In this document: piece by piece, positions 1 to 7,246 of the stretch
How the letters are laid out: the number at the start of each line of letters is the position of its first letter
How positions within the stretch are numbered: position 1 is the stretch's first letter
DNA from: Candidatus Bathyarchaeota archaeon
GTDB taxonomy: Archaea > Thermoproteota > Bathyarchaeia > RBG-16-48-13 > GCA-020355125
Direction of reading: 5' to 3'
Length of the DNA stretch: 24,899 nucleotides
Assembly (NCBI GenBank): GCA_026014905.1
Contig: JAOZHK010000106.1
Location: 1 to 24,899 of the forward strand
Notes under the pieces: model-generated
The model's input: the letters and a program-made list of their open reading frames with translations, nothing else
Database searches by the model: none
What the model was told of the DNA's origin: nothing
Made by a program: the position numbers and the translations under genes

Positions 1-665
1 TCATGTTGAAACCGATCAAAGAGCACCGGAGTATGTACGCCATATGTATAAATGAGAGGAAATTTGCGTTCTTGGAAACGTTTCAGCATACAACGTTGAG
101 TCTTCCACCCAGCGTAAGCAGCTTCTGTGAACGAGGTAAATCCATAACATACAAACTCATAACTGGGCTTGCCATGAACGGGGTCCTGCTTTCTCCCGTA
201 TCGTGTGCCCTGATCACCAACCGCTTTCGCACCAGGAACCGGTAAAATCGTCGCATTTATTCCCCCAATATACCGGTACAAGGGAACACGCAACGCATTC
301 GCTGCCGCTCTCAACACAGCTGCTGACACGCTCCCCATCGCGTTCGCTCCCAACCGAGATTTGTTGTCACTGCCATCGAGATTCAGCAGCGTCTCGTCAA
401 TATCTCGCTGCTGCGTCACCTCCATATCGATTAATGTAGGGGCAATGACGTCATTCACATTAGTTACTGCTCTTGTCACGCCTTTTCCTTCAAAGCGATC
501 CGTATCAAAAACAAACGCAGATTCATGGGTTCCAATCGAGGCGCCAGCCGCAACGACTGCGGTGCCCGATGCCCCACTGTCTGTAACAACGGTGGTTTCT
601 ACTGCTGGATAAAGCTGACGTCCAAATACTTCTCGAGCATGTACTGATTTGATTCTGATTCCCAT
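1..665 (-). CDS. Divergent enolase homologue (N-terminal part, runs off left edge)
   Basis: Reading the minus strand from the ATG at 665 gives about 221 residues that follow the enolase N-terminal domain: a VHAREVFG start (family: AREILDSRGNPTVE), the loop AGASIGTHES (family GASTGxxEA), FEGKGVTRAV, NVNDVIAPTLI, NLDGSDNKSRLGANAMGSVS and LYRYIGGINA. Classical enolases convert 2-phosphoglycerate to phosphoenolpyruvate in the cytosol. Here the DSRGNPTVE signature is GRQLYPAVE, and after LPVPG the usual MMNIINGGxHA stretch is replaced by unrelated residues, although a His and the later YEF are present. The C-terminal barrel with the metal ligands lies outside the window. It could be a second enolase-like paralogue rather than the housekeeping enzyme. 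Homology is sure; catalytic activity is doubtful. Confidence 0.85.
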   Translation of the reverse strand, partial: MGIRIKSVHAREVFGRQLYPAVETTVVTDSGASGTAVVAAGASIGTHESAFVFDTDRFEGKGVTRAVTNVNDVIAPTLIDMEVTQQRDIDETLLNLDGSDNKSRLGANAMGSVSAAVLRAAANALRVPLYRYIGGINATILPVPGAKAVGDQGTRYGRKQDPVHGKPSYEFVCYGFTSFTEAAYAGWKTQRCMLKRFQERKFPLIYTYGVHTPVLFDRFQH

Positions 666-696
666 ACTTTCATCTGTTTAACTTGATGTGATTATT

Positions 697-1536
697 ATGG
701 GTTACGATCCCCCGCGCGCGCGCGAAGCTCTGATTCAGACTATCTCGAAATATGCCCTGAATCCTAAACGAGAGAGCGAGATCCAGCAGAACGTGACAAG
801 TCTCGAGAGCATCTATGCGTTACTACTTGATCTTAGATTCGAGGTGGAGATGCCCGGATCGATTATAGGTGAAAAAAGCGGTATTCAACACTATTTCAGT
901 CTAATCGCGACCAATGCAAACAAAGAGAATATCGTGATTGAGCATCGGGTCAATGAACCAGAAGTCACCGCGTCTCAATTGATCCTCTATCTGTATAAAC
1001 TCTCTGAGATCCAAGCAGACCTTCCAATCTTTGTCGCCATACCCCAACTAAGCACGACTGCGAAACAAATCGCTGAGGGATACCAGATTCTGGTCATCGA
1101 AGGGATCCCCACCGACCATGACCAATTAACCCTGCTCAAACAAATAATCAACGAACGCTTCACACATGAGACCCATCCTATCCCAATTGAGAAGTTACTT
1201 CATCCATCAGCTGAGGAGGTACAACCACCGGTGATTGACGAGCCTATTCTTTCTAAATTCGATCAGCCCTACTTGGCTCCCCAGTCACTAGACAATCCAC
1301 ACAATACGGAATTACCCCCCTCCATTATCAAAGATGAAGCGCCAACCACCTTCATGTCCAACAATGACGCTATTATTTCTCCTTCGGATGAGATAAAAGA
1401 GCGGTTTTTCCGTGTTCTTCAAGAGAAATCATTGCAGACATCAGAGGTACACCATGAATGGATCTTTCGTAAGGGCAAGTTCCTAGAGTTTTGGCGAAAT
1501 GACAAAGGGAAGTTTGTGAAAAAACCTGAAAGCTAG
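697..1536 (+). CDS. Putative degenerate PD-(D/E)XK nuclease-like protein with C-terminal extension
   Basis: A 279-residue soluble protein from the ATG at 697; a GTG at 688 is an alternative. Residues about 30-150 resemble a restriction-endonuclease-like fold: an acidic helix (SLESIYALLLDLRF), then GEKSGIQHYFSLIA, a strand IVIEHRV, a helix, a strand LPIFVAIPQL, then AKQIAEGYQILVIEG. In active relatives the pattern is GxSGxxHxFD followed by ExK; here it reads HYFS and EHR, so both key positions differ. Residues about 165-235 are Pro/Ser-rich and probably disordered. The last 50 residues (ERFFRVLQEKS to the end) form a separate basic, aromatic segment. It is divergent from the enolase-like gene with only 31 bases between the start codons. 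The fold assignment is inference; a function is not known to me. Confidence 0.6.
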   Translation: MGYDPPRAREALIQTISKYALNPKRESEIQQNVTSLESIYALLLDLRFEVEMPGSIIGEKSGIQHYFSLIATNANKENIVIEHRVNEPEVTASQLILYLYKLSEIQADLPIFVAIPQLSTTAKQIAEGYQILVIEGIPTDHDQLTLLKQIINERFTHETHPIPIEKLLHPSAEEVQPPVIDEPILSKFDQPYLAPQSLDNPHNTELPPSIIKDEAPTTFMSNNDAIISPSDEIKERFFRVLQEKSLQTSEVHHEWIFRKGKFLEFWRNDKGKFVKKPES

Positions 1537-1637
1537 TCAATCATTGTACCAAGCCTCGTTTCTTTAGCTAGCTAGCGGTTCGACTTACGTGTGCGCATAG
1601 TTTGGAATAACACCCGATATAGAGGAAAGAATAGAAG

Positions 1638-1675
1638 TGTAGAACAGATATTCTACAGAGGATCTTCTGACCTCT
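1638..1675. other. Two adjacent hairpins in an intergenic region
   Basis: TGTAGAA (1638-1644) and TTCTACA (1651-1657) form a perfect 7-bp stem with a 6-base loop. AGAGG (1657-1661) and CCTCT (1671-1675) form a second stem directly after it, followed by TTATTAATC. They lie between the end of the nuclease-like gene (1536) and the candidate 37-residue ORF at 1740. They could be the end of the first transcript or a leader structure of the second. Nearby at 1565-1576 is (TAGC)3. Confidence 0.4.
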
Positions 1676-1739
1676 TATTAATCTGAGTACTGATTTCCCT
1701 GTCTCAATGTTCATCAGTATTCTGATGGAGTGAAGAAGA

Positions 1740-1853
1740 GTGTGGGAATATATTCTCTGTTTAGGTGCGTTTGTCGTTATCGTCTTTGGTTTAAAACCGT
1801 TAAAAAATCATCGCCGATCCCATGGAGAGGATTCTCAGAGCGAAGTTCAGTGA
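1740..1853 (+). CDS. Candidate 37-residue single-pass membrane peptide
   Basis: A short ORF with a GTG start at 1740, preceded by GGAG at 1727-1730 (9-base spacing), and a TGA stop at 1851. The product begins MWEYILCLGAFVVIVFGLKP, a good transmembrane helix of about 17 residues, followed by a charged tail KNHRRSHGEDSQSEVQ. That composition (hydrophobic then basic then acidic) is what small membrane proteins look like. A longer ORF in another frame covers the same bases but makes no sensible protein. There is no recognisable family, and the gene is convergent with the PaaK-like gene. The support is a ribosome-binding site plus composition, not homology. Confidence 0.45.
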   Translation: MWEYILCLGAFVVIVFGLKPLKNHRRSHGEDSQSEVQ

Positions 1854-1882
1854 ACGTCAATATTCAAGTGCACATGTCCAAT

Positions 1883-3196
1883 CTAACTATTCTTTATCCG
1901 ACCGACTCTTGATTGTATGGCTCTATATTTCCGCCCTTTTGGAATTATTATCGGGCCAAATACAAGCTCAATCGCCATCATCTTGTTGAAGAGTTTGTTA
2001 CATATGTTGTGAACTGCTGTAGATATTTGAGGCTGTGAGGCTCGTACAGTAGGTTCAATGAAGACAGTAACCTGATCAATGGTTTCTTGTACAAGTTGGA
2101 ATCGATAGATGCCTGGAATCGCGCGGAATTGGATTAAGACCACTAATGGCGAGATTAGTCGACCATTGTGCAGAACGATATGATCATCAGAGCGTCCTTC
2201 AATCGATCGCATTAACGGAAATCCACGTCCGCAAGGACATGGAGCCTCAGCTGGAATGCCAATATCTCCAATCATATATCGAATCATGGGCGTGGCGTAT
2301 CGGAATAGATTCGTCGCTACAATCTGTCCTTCTTCCCCAGGCGCCACGAGTTCTCCATCCCGTACAAATTCAAGATGCACAGCGTCAAGGTTGATGTGAT
2401 AGCCATTATGACAGTGACACTGCCAAGCGATGTTTCGTGAGGCTACATCAACCGTTCCGTATTCATCAAAGATTTCCGTGTTAAATACAGATTCTGCAAG
2501 CTTACGTGTCTTTGGATCCAACATTTCAGCTCCACAGATAACTAGTTGCGGCTGGACATCGGTGATACGGCGATGGTATGCAGTTTCCGCAAGAAGCTCG
2601 AGATAGGATGGTGGGCACCAGATCACCTGTGGTTGGATCGCACGGAGAACAGCAAGATTATCAACAGGATCATCGAGTAAAGAGAGACGGTTAGCATCAA
2701 AATTCATCATATTTAGGAGACCAGCGCGCAGACGCCGCTGCTTCATTATGGAGATGTCTCCAGCCCAATACGGACCAAAGATCACGATAGTATTCCAAGG
2801 CTTATATCCGTAGATGAAGAGCCGTCTCGCATGTAATGCTCGCTGATAATTGAAGGCTCGGGGCTCGGTATAAACCCGAAATGGCTCGCCCGTTGACCCT
2901 GAAGTGTGGCCTTCATAGCAAGTTTTGAGGTTATATTGTCGACTCGTTCGCTCCTGAATTGAACATGCGCGAAGACTCTGTTTTGACACAATAGGTAATT
3001 TCACAATGTCCTCGAGTGACTGAATATCACTTGGTTTAATGCCATGGGATTGGTAGAGTCGACGATAAAAGGTAGTATGTGTATACGCGTGATGCACTAC
3101 AGATCTCAGCATCTCCTCACGCATCTTTTGCAGGGCGTGGGGTGGACGCCATGGATTCCGGTGAATTGCCATTAAAAACTTGGCGGTTTGCGTCAT
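1883..3196 (-). CDS. PaaK/CapK-family AMP-forming acyl-CoA ligase or F390 synthetase-like protein
   Basis: An adenylate-forming enzyme of about 437 residues in the phenylacetate-CoA ligase / coenzyme F390 synthetase family. Visible motifs are the P-loop-like HTSGSTGEPF, the mid-domain EYGTVD, the zinc-type Cys/His group CHCHNGYH, the hinge region MIRYMIGDIG, and CPCGRGFPLMRSIEGRSDD, all hallmarks of PaaK. Such enzymes adenylate a carboxylate and transfer it to CoA, or adenylate F420. The reading frame opens at an ATG at 3244, but a TATATA box at 3246-3251 would put the transcription start near 3223, so the ATG at 3196 (MTQTAKFL) is preferred. No CoA-pathway partner is adjacent. The substrate cannot be told from sequence. 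Confidence 0.85.
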   Translation of the reverse strand: MTQTAKFLMAIHRNPWRPPHALQKMREEMLRSVVHHAYTHTTFYRRLYQSHGIKPSDIQSLEDIVKLPIVSKQSLRACSIQERTSRQYNLKTCYEGHTSGSTGEPFRVYTEPRAFNYQRALHARRLFIYGYKPWNTIVIFGPYWAGDISIMKQRRLRAGLLNMMNFDANRLSLLDDPVDNLAVLRAIQPQVIWCPPSYLELLAETAYHRRITDVQPQLVICGAEMLDPKTRKLAESVFNTEIFDEYGTVDVASRNIAWQCHCHNGYHINLDAVHLEFVRDGELVAPGEEGQIVATNLFRYATPMIRYMIGDIGIPAEAPCPCGRGFPLMRSIEGRSDDHIVLHNGRLISPLVVLIQFRAIPGIYRFQLVQETIDQVTVFIEPTVRASQPQISTAVHNICNKLFNKMMAIELVFGPIIIPKGRKYRAIQSRVGRIKNS

Positions 3197-3245
3197 GTCG
3201 TAGATTCGTTGCAACACAATGAAATCTCCAAACGCATCATACACG

Positions 3246-3251
3246 TATATA
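3246..3251 (-). promoter_or_regulatory. TATA box for the PaaK-like gene
   Basis: TATATA on either strand, read here on the minus strand as CCTATATACG. At the archaeal spacing of about 25 bases it would start transcription near 3223 and leave a short leader before the ATG at 3196. This is the argument against the upstream ATG at 3244. Confidence 0.45.
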
Positions 3252-3440
3252 GGTTTTCAAATGTGTATGAATTTCTATGACTAGTTGACAACTCATCAAA
3301 ATAGGGTTTATGAATTTGAAAATCGGATCCAAAAACGCTTAATCAATGTAATTCCACTTGACGAGTTTGGAAGCTTGTGGTGGTTAATTAGTCAAATAAT
3401 CTAAAAGGAAGGGAATCTATATTATCGCTGGGTTGGAAAA

Positions 3441-4658
3441 ATGGCATCTGTGTCCCTTGTGAGAAGGCGGAATGAAGATACTGAAGCGGCGGTAAACACT
3501 GCTGTGAGTCTGGCAGGGGGATTATCTTCGGTGATTGCGCCAAGCAGCCAAGTGCTCGTGAAACCAAATTTGGTTACTCCGACGCAATCGGGAACTGGAG
3601 TGATCACGGATTGTCAAGTCACTGAAGCTGTCCTTAGACTAGTGTTGGCGTGCCGTCCTGCACGTGTGGTGATTGGTGAGGGGAGTGGGTATGGGTATGA
3701 TGTAATTGGCGCTCGTGCTGATACATTGGATGCCTTCAGACGCTCAGGGACTCAGGAAGTGGCGGATCGTCTGGGTGTTGATTGTGTTGATCTCAACCGC
3801 GATACTTCGGTATCTGTGGAGATCCCGGATTATTATGTGATGGATCGTGTTCTGATCGCGAAGACTGTCGTGGAGAGTGATGTCATTATCAGTGTACCGG
3901 TGTTAAAGACGCATCGTCGAACGATTGTTACTTTAAGTCTGAAAAACATGAAAGGAGTTATGCCTGGTCAGGAGAAGCGCAAGACGCATCAATTGGGTCT
4001 GGAACGTGCGATCGTGGATCTCAATCAAATAGTGAGGCCACATTTCACCATTGTTGATGGTCTCGTGGGGTTAGGGGGGTTATGGGAAGGCGAAGATGCG
4101 GCTCATATGAATCTTATTCTTGCGGGGCAGGATCCTGTTGCGGTGGATGCTGTAGGGGCACGAGTAATGGGGTTTGATCCTACTCGGATTTTAATGTTGG
4201 ATTTGGCGGCGGAAAAGGAGTTAGGAGTTCTGGATTCCGAAGCAATCAATATTGCTGGAGAACATATTGCATCGGTGGCGAAACGATTTATTGACCCTCA
4301 AACGGTGTTTGCCAAACGGTACCCAGGAGTTATGCTTTTAGATGATAAGGCTTGCAGCGCCTGTGAGGGGGAGCTTCAGAGCCCCCTCTTTTATATCCGT
4401 GAGGCAGGATGTGCAGAAAACCTTGATGGCCTCACGATCCTTATGGGTACACAGGATTCAGTGCCTCCATACTCGGATAAAACGCTTGTGATGGGTCGCT
4501 GTACACGTCCTTATCAGGATCGTGGTACGTTTATTCCAGGTTGTCCGCCACGTGGATGGGGGTTAACTGATGCGATTTGCGCAACGTGTAACATTGATCG
4601 AAGCAAAGTGATCGCAGCGATCGAACGTATTCATGGAAACCTCGATGAGATTCGATGA
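3441..4658 (+). CDS. DUF362 domain protein
   Basis: A 405-residue protein of the DUF362 family, whose members are cytosolic, usually associated with Fe-S proteins, and lack a settled reaction. Diagnostic stretches are VLVKPNLVTP near residue 40, VVIGEGSGYG near 75, VPVLKTHRR and LSLKNMKGVMPG near 160, and the AVDAVGARVMGFDP region near 235. The C-terminal 100 residues are Cys-rich: CSAC (305-308), Cys324, Cys354, Cys368 (PGCPPRGWG) and CATC (380-383), suggesting a metal or Fe-S site. It starts at the ATG at 3441, with TATATTAT at about 3419-3426, so the message may be almost leaderless. It is divergent from the PaaK-like gene and convergent with the PKD protein. Confidence 0.9.
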   Translation: MASVSLVRRRNEDTEAAVNTAVSLAGGLSSVIAPSSQVLVKPNLVTPTQSGTGVITDCQVTEAVLRLVLACRPARVVIGEGSGYGYDVIGARADTLDAFRRSGTQEVADRLGVDCVDLNRDTSVSVEIPDYYVMDRVLIAKTVVESDVIISVPVLKTHRRTIVTLSLKNMKGVMPGQEKRKTHQLGLERAIVDLNQIVRPHFTIVDGLVGLGGLWEGEDAAHMNLILAGQDPVAVDAVGARVMGFDPTRILMLDLAAEKELGVLDSEAINIAGEHIASVAKRFIDPQTVFAKRYPGVMLLDDKACSACEGELQSPLFYIREAGCAENLDGLTILMGTQDSVPPYSDKTLVMGRCTRPYQDRGTFIPGCPPRGWGLTDAICATCNIDRSKVIAAIERIHGNLDEIR

Positions 4659-4674
4659 GTCTCAATGTTATCTC

Positions 4675-4681
4675 TTTTTTT
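4675..4681 (+). terminator. T-run terminator after the DUF362 gene
   Basis: Seven T residues (4675-4681) begin 16 bases after the DUF362 stop codon, in the 51-base convergent gap before the PKD gene's stop. Archaeal RNA polymerase terminates at such T-runs without needing a hairpin. Confidence 0.5.
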
Positions 4682-4709
4682 GACTCCATTTTCATGGACC
4701 ACAGTAGAA

Positions 4710-6491
4710 TTACGATGGTCGTTTTGGGTTGAAGATATAACTGATCCCGTTGAGAATTAGTAGTGGCAGAAAAGCTAAGACGAGACCTTGCCACGAGGAT
4801 GATGGTAATGAAAATTCACCTGATGTAACAGTGAATATCTGGGTGTTATTGGCGGGTACCCGTGTGATTATTCCTTGTTCATCTTCAATTTCTATGCGAA
4901 AGGTATGTGAGCCTATTGAAAAGGGTCCGCTTTCGTACATGTAAGTTCCATTCAGGATATCTTGATGGATTAGAACGTCGTCGATATAGATCCGGATTTG
5001 GGCTTCAGTATCGGTAGAAGCGTTTGTTTGAATGGTAAAGATGACCGTTTGGTTACTTGTAGGTATCTCGGGCTCGAAGATCACTGATACATTTAAAGGT
5101 GGGTGGGTCGGCGTTGGGTCTCCATTGGAGGGAGTCTCTCCGTTTTGCCCCTTCACTGGAAAGGTGCCCGCGGTGGCACTGTTAAAGGAGGTGTTGGCTC
5201 CATGTGTTACTGTGACCGTGAAGGTGTAGTTCTGTGGAGGGGCTGTGCGAGGCGCTGTGATGGTGAGAGTAGTGATTACACTTTCTCCGGGGGCTAAAAG
5301 TATAGTGGTTGGATTTGTGTTACTTGTCCACATAGTTGGGAGAGTGGTGTTGATGGTAAAGTCGGTAGGGGGAAATGATGGCGCATCGTTGTTCCGGATA
5401 TAAATGTCATATTGGGCTGAAGAATCGTTGAGTCCATTATGGCGTGGTGGTGAGAGAGTTATACTGGGAGTGGCGGGTTCCGGAGGTGGTATGACTACTA
5501 CTATCGGAAGCGAGAGGCTTGTGTGGAGGGTGGGGTATTTAATGTTGTGGACGTTGAGGGTGAGATTGTATTGCTGTGGAGGAGTGGTGGAGGGGGGACT
5601 GAAGGCAAGGACGATAGATGCATTAGCGTCTGGGGCAAGGGTAACGATTACAGGCTCGATCGAGGCTGTCCAGTTAGTTGGGACCGTTGGGGTGAATTGA
5701 AAGGTTGATTGGTTCAACGAAGGAGCATCATTGTTTTGGACGATGATCGTGTGGCGGACTGTGGTTCCAGCAGTCACGGTTGGAGGTGATGAAGGAGTGA
5801 TAAGTGTTGGGGCAGTGTGGCTGGGTGGATCTGTGGGTTGAGAGACGTTGATGTAGTTGGATTTGGTTATCGTCTCGTGATCACCATCGGCTTCCGTAAC
5901 GGTTACCGTCACGGAATAGAGTCCACTTAGAGTGTAGGTATATAGCGGGTGAGTGATGGTGCTTGTAGTACTCTCATCAAATTCCCAATACCAATCAATG
6001 ACCCCATCATATGATGCGGATTGATCAGTGAATTGGACGAGGAGAGGTGCTGGACCTTGTAGTGGTGAGCCACTGAAGTTAGGCGACGGTGATCGATCAG
6101 AGATTAAGGCATATGTGGTTCGATTTGAGGTCGCGCCTTGGTCATCGGTCACAGTTAAGGTCACAGTATAATTTCCATCTTGTTGGTACTGCTTGTTAGG
6201 TTTAGGAGCTGTAGCAGTCGTGTTATCACCAAATATCCAATAATATGTTGTAATAATACCGTCAGGATCGCACGATGCGGATCCATCAAATTGGAGTATT
6301 GTTCCCTCCATGCCTGTGTAGGGACCTCCACTAAATGCGCGTGGAGGACGATTGCTGGATTGTGTGGTGCTTGCGCTGAAGAAAGGTGTTGCAACCACGT
6401 TGGAGTCATTGGTAGGTGAGGAGAGAAGCACAAAGGTTCCACTAAGAGAAATTATTAAGAGTAGAATCCATGACCAAAATCGTGTACCCAT
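4710..6491 (-). CDS. Exported membrane-anchored surface protein with two PKD and two NEW3-like repeats
   Basis: About 593 residues from the ATG at 6491; a GTG three codons upstream is possible. It has an N-terminal hydrophobic signal (FWSWILLLIISLSGTFVLL), a Ser/Thr-rich linker, and PKD domain 1 (about 50-136: FDGSASCDPDG then YYWIFGD). PKD domain 2 follows (to about 220: DWYWEFDE then YSVTVTVTEADG), then two related beta-sandwich repeats of about 95 residues that both contain NNDAPS and an LAP-D/G-motif, resembling NEW3/COG1470-type domains. After a further Ig-like domain (about 465-565) comes a C-terminal transmembrane helix ending in Lys/Arg/Pro/Ser. Many NxS/T sequons fit archaeal surface glycosylation. 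It probably serves adhesion or S-layer-associated display; the ligand is unknown. Confidence 0.85.
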   Translation of the reverse strand: MGTRFWSWILLLIISLSGTFVLLSSPTNDSNVVATPFFSASTTQSSNRPPRAFSGGPYTGMEGTILQFDGSASCDPDGIITTYYWIFGDNTTATAPKPNKQYQQDGNYTVTLTVTDDQGATSNRTTYALISDRSPSPNFSGSPLQGPAPLLVQFTDQSASYDGVIDWYWEFDESTTSTITHPLYTYTLSGLYSVTVTVTEADGDHETITKSNYINVSQPTDPPSHTAPTLITPSSPPTVTAGTTVRHTIIVQNNDAPSLNQSTFQFTPTVPTNWTASIEPVIVTLAPDANASIVLAFSPPSTTPPQQYNLTLNVHNIKYPTLHTSLSLPIVVVIPPPEPATPSITLSPPRHNGLNDSSAQYDIYIRNNDAPSFPPTDFTINTTLPTMWTSNTNPTTILLAPGESVITTLTITAPRTAPPQNYTFTVTVTHGANTSFNSATAGTFPVKGQNGETPSNGDPTPTHPPLNVSVIFEPEIPTSNQTVIFTIQTNASTDTEAQIRIYIDDVLIHQDILNGTYMYESGPFSIGSHTFRIEIEDEQGIITRVPANNTQIFTVTSGEFSLPSSSWQGLVLAFLPLLILNGISYIFNPKRPS

Positions 6492-6550
6492 TGCTGTCAC
6501 GTGATTTGGTTCGGCAGCCTTGTGCTTGAGGTAATTAAGATGCTGTCAAA

Positions 6551-6557
6551 TTTATAA
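6551..6557 (-). promoter_or_regulatory. TATA box for the PKD/NEW3 surface protein gene
   Basis: The minus strand reads GTTATAAATTTG about 60 bases upstream of the ATG at 6491, a good archaeal TATA element that would leave a leader of about 35 bases. Confidence 0.5.
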
Positions 6558-6732
6558 CTAGCGTTACTGGCCTGAGCATATGAACTAGAATTACGAGGAG
6601 TCTTTGTGTTAGATGCTATATGACTTAATATTAGAAAAAACATGTATGTTAGTTATCAGATATTGTAATGGAATGTACATTAAGTTATAAACGTGGAATA
6701 AATACATCTTATTATAAGGTGTCTGATGGGTC

Positions 6733-6936
6733 TTGTACCTTAGCGAGGCTAACTCTGATTTATTTTGGGTAAGTATCGGGTGGTTGATGGCCTTCCTCCA
6801 AGTTCTCGTAATTGTCACAGGCCATCCTGAGTTAGGTGCTGATCGCTATGCTTGGGCAATCTTGGTCATTATGGCGGGTTTGCTCAGATTCATTTTTCAC
6901 AAGTTCTTTAAGAAATCCCCTAGGTTCAGGATGTAA
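6733..6936 (+). CDS. Small two-helix membrane protein
   Basis: A 67-residue ORF from a TTG at 6733, with an in-frame stop just upstream; an ATG at 6787 would give 49 residues. It holds two hydrophobic helices, VSIGWLMAFLQVLVIVTG and AWAILVIMAGLLRFIF, separated by a short polar turn (HPELGADRY). The tail is strongly basic (HKFFKKSPRFRM), which by the positive-inside rule would face the cytoplasm. AT-rich TATA-like sequence (TTATTATAAGG) lies at about 6709-6719. I recognise no family. It stands alone between the divergently arranged flanks of the two PKD genes. Composition is the only support for it being a gene. Confidence 0.45.
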   Translation: MYLSEANSDLFWVSIGWLMAFLQVLVIVTGHPELGADRYAWAILVIMAGLLRFIFHKFFKKSPRFRM

Positions 6937-6994
6937 CTCCCTTCAGCCTAGTGATGGTTGTAATGTAGAATTCCATCAGATGAAGCGAAGATTA

Positions 6995-7041
6995 CGCGCG
7001 CGCGCGTACTCGAGCTCTTAGTCTAGAAATAGCTAGCTAGA
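6995..7041. repeat. Alternating CG palindrome followed by a TAGC tandem
   Basis: (CG)6 at 6995-7006 sits inside the perfect 16-base palindrome TACGCGCGCGCGCGTA (6993-7008). Within 35 bases follows TAGCTAGCTAGA (7030-7041). Similar CG palindromes and TAGC units recur in other intergenic regions of the window. Confidence 0.5.
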
Positions 7042-7068
7042 TAAAACGTGTGGTAATTAGGTATGCAA

Positions 7069-7120
7069 TAGGTGGAGAATCTTAATAGGAGGAAATAAGA
7101 CTCTTATTGCTCTCCACCTA
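7069..7120. repeat. Perfect 10-bp inverted repeat with structured loop
   Basis: TAGGTGGAGA (7069-7078) is the exact reverse complement of TCTCCACCTA (7111-7120). The 32-base loop itself holds a small hairpin, AATAAG-act-CTTATT (7094-7108). It lies 127 bases beyond the stop of the redoxin/PKD gene, so it could be a 3'-UTR structure, an independent small RNA or a remnant of a mobile element. The rest of 6937-7246 contains no convincing gene. Confidence 0.45.
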
Positions 7121-7246
7121 AAGCTCACTCAATCCGTTGGATATGAGCACTCACTCGTTATGACTTCAACTACTTAAGATGCTATGAAATTCTCCCTGTG
7201 GTTTTCTAGAAAAGATTCATACTGGTGATAGCGTAACTAAAGAGAA

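Noticed and set aside
1573..1600. GGTTCGAC stretch resembling a tRNA T-loop
   Set aside because: No acceptor or anticodon stem could be built around it.
1730..1912. 60-codon plus-strand ORF in another frame over the 37-residue candidate
   Set aside because: It overlaps the PaaK-like 3' end and has no helix or motif; the +1 frame gives a better protein.
5404..5700. 98-codon plus-strand ORF inside the PKD/NEW3 gene
   Set aside because: It is antisense to a clear protein with conserved domains; its composition is an artefact of the Thr/Pro-rich codons.
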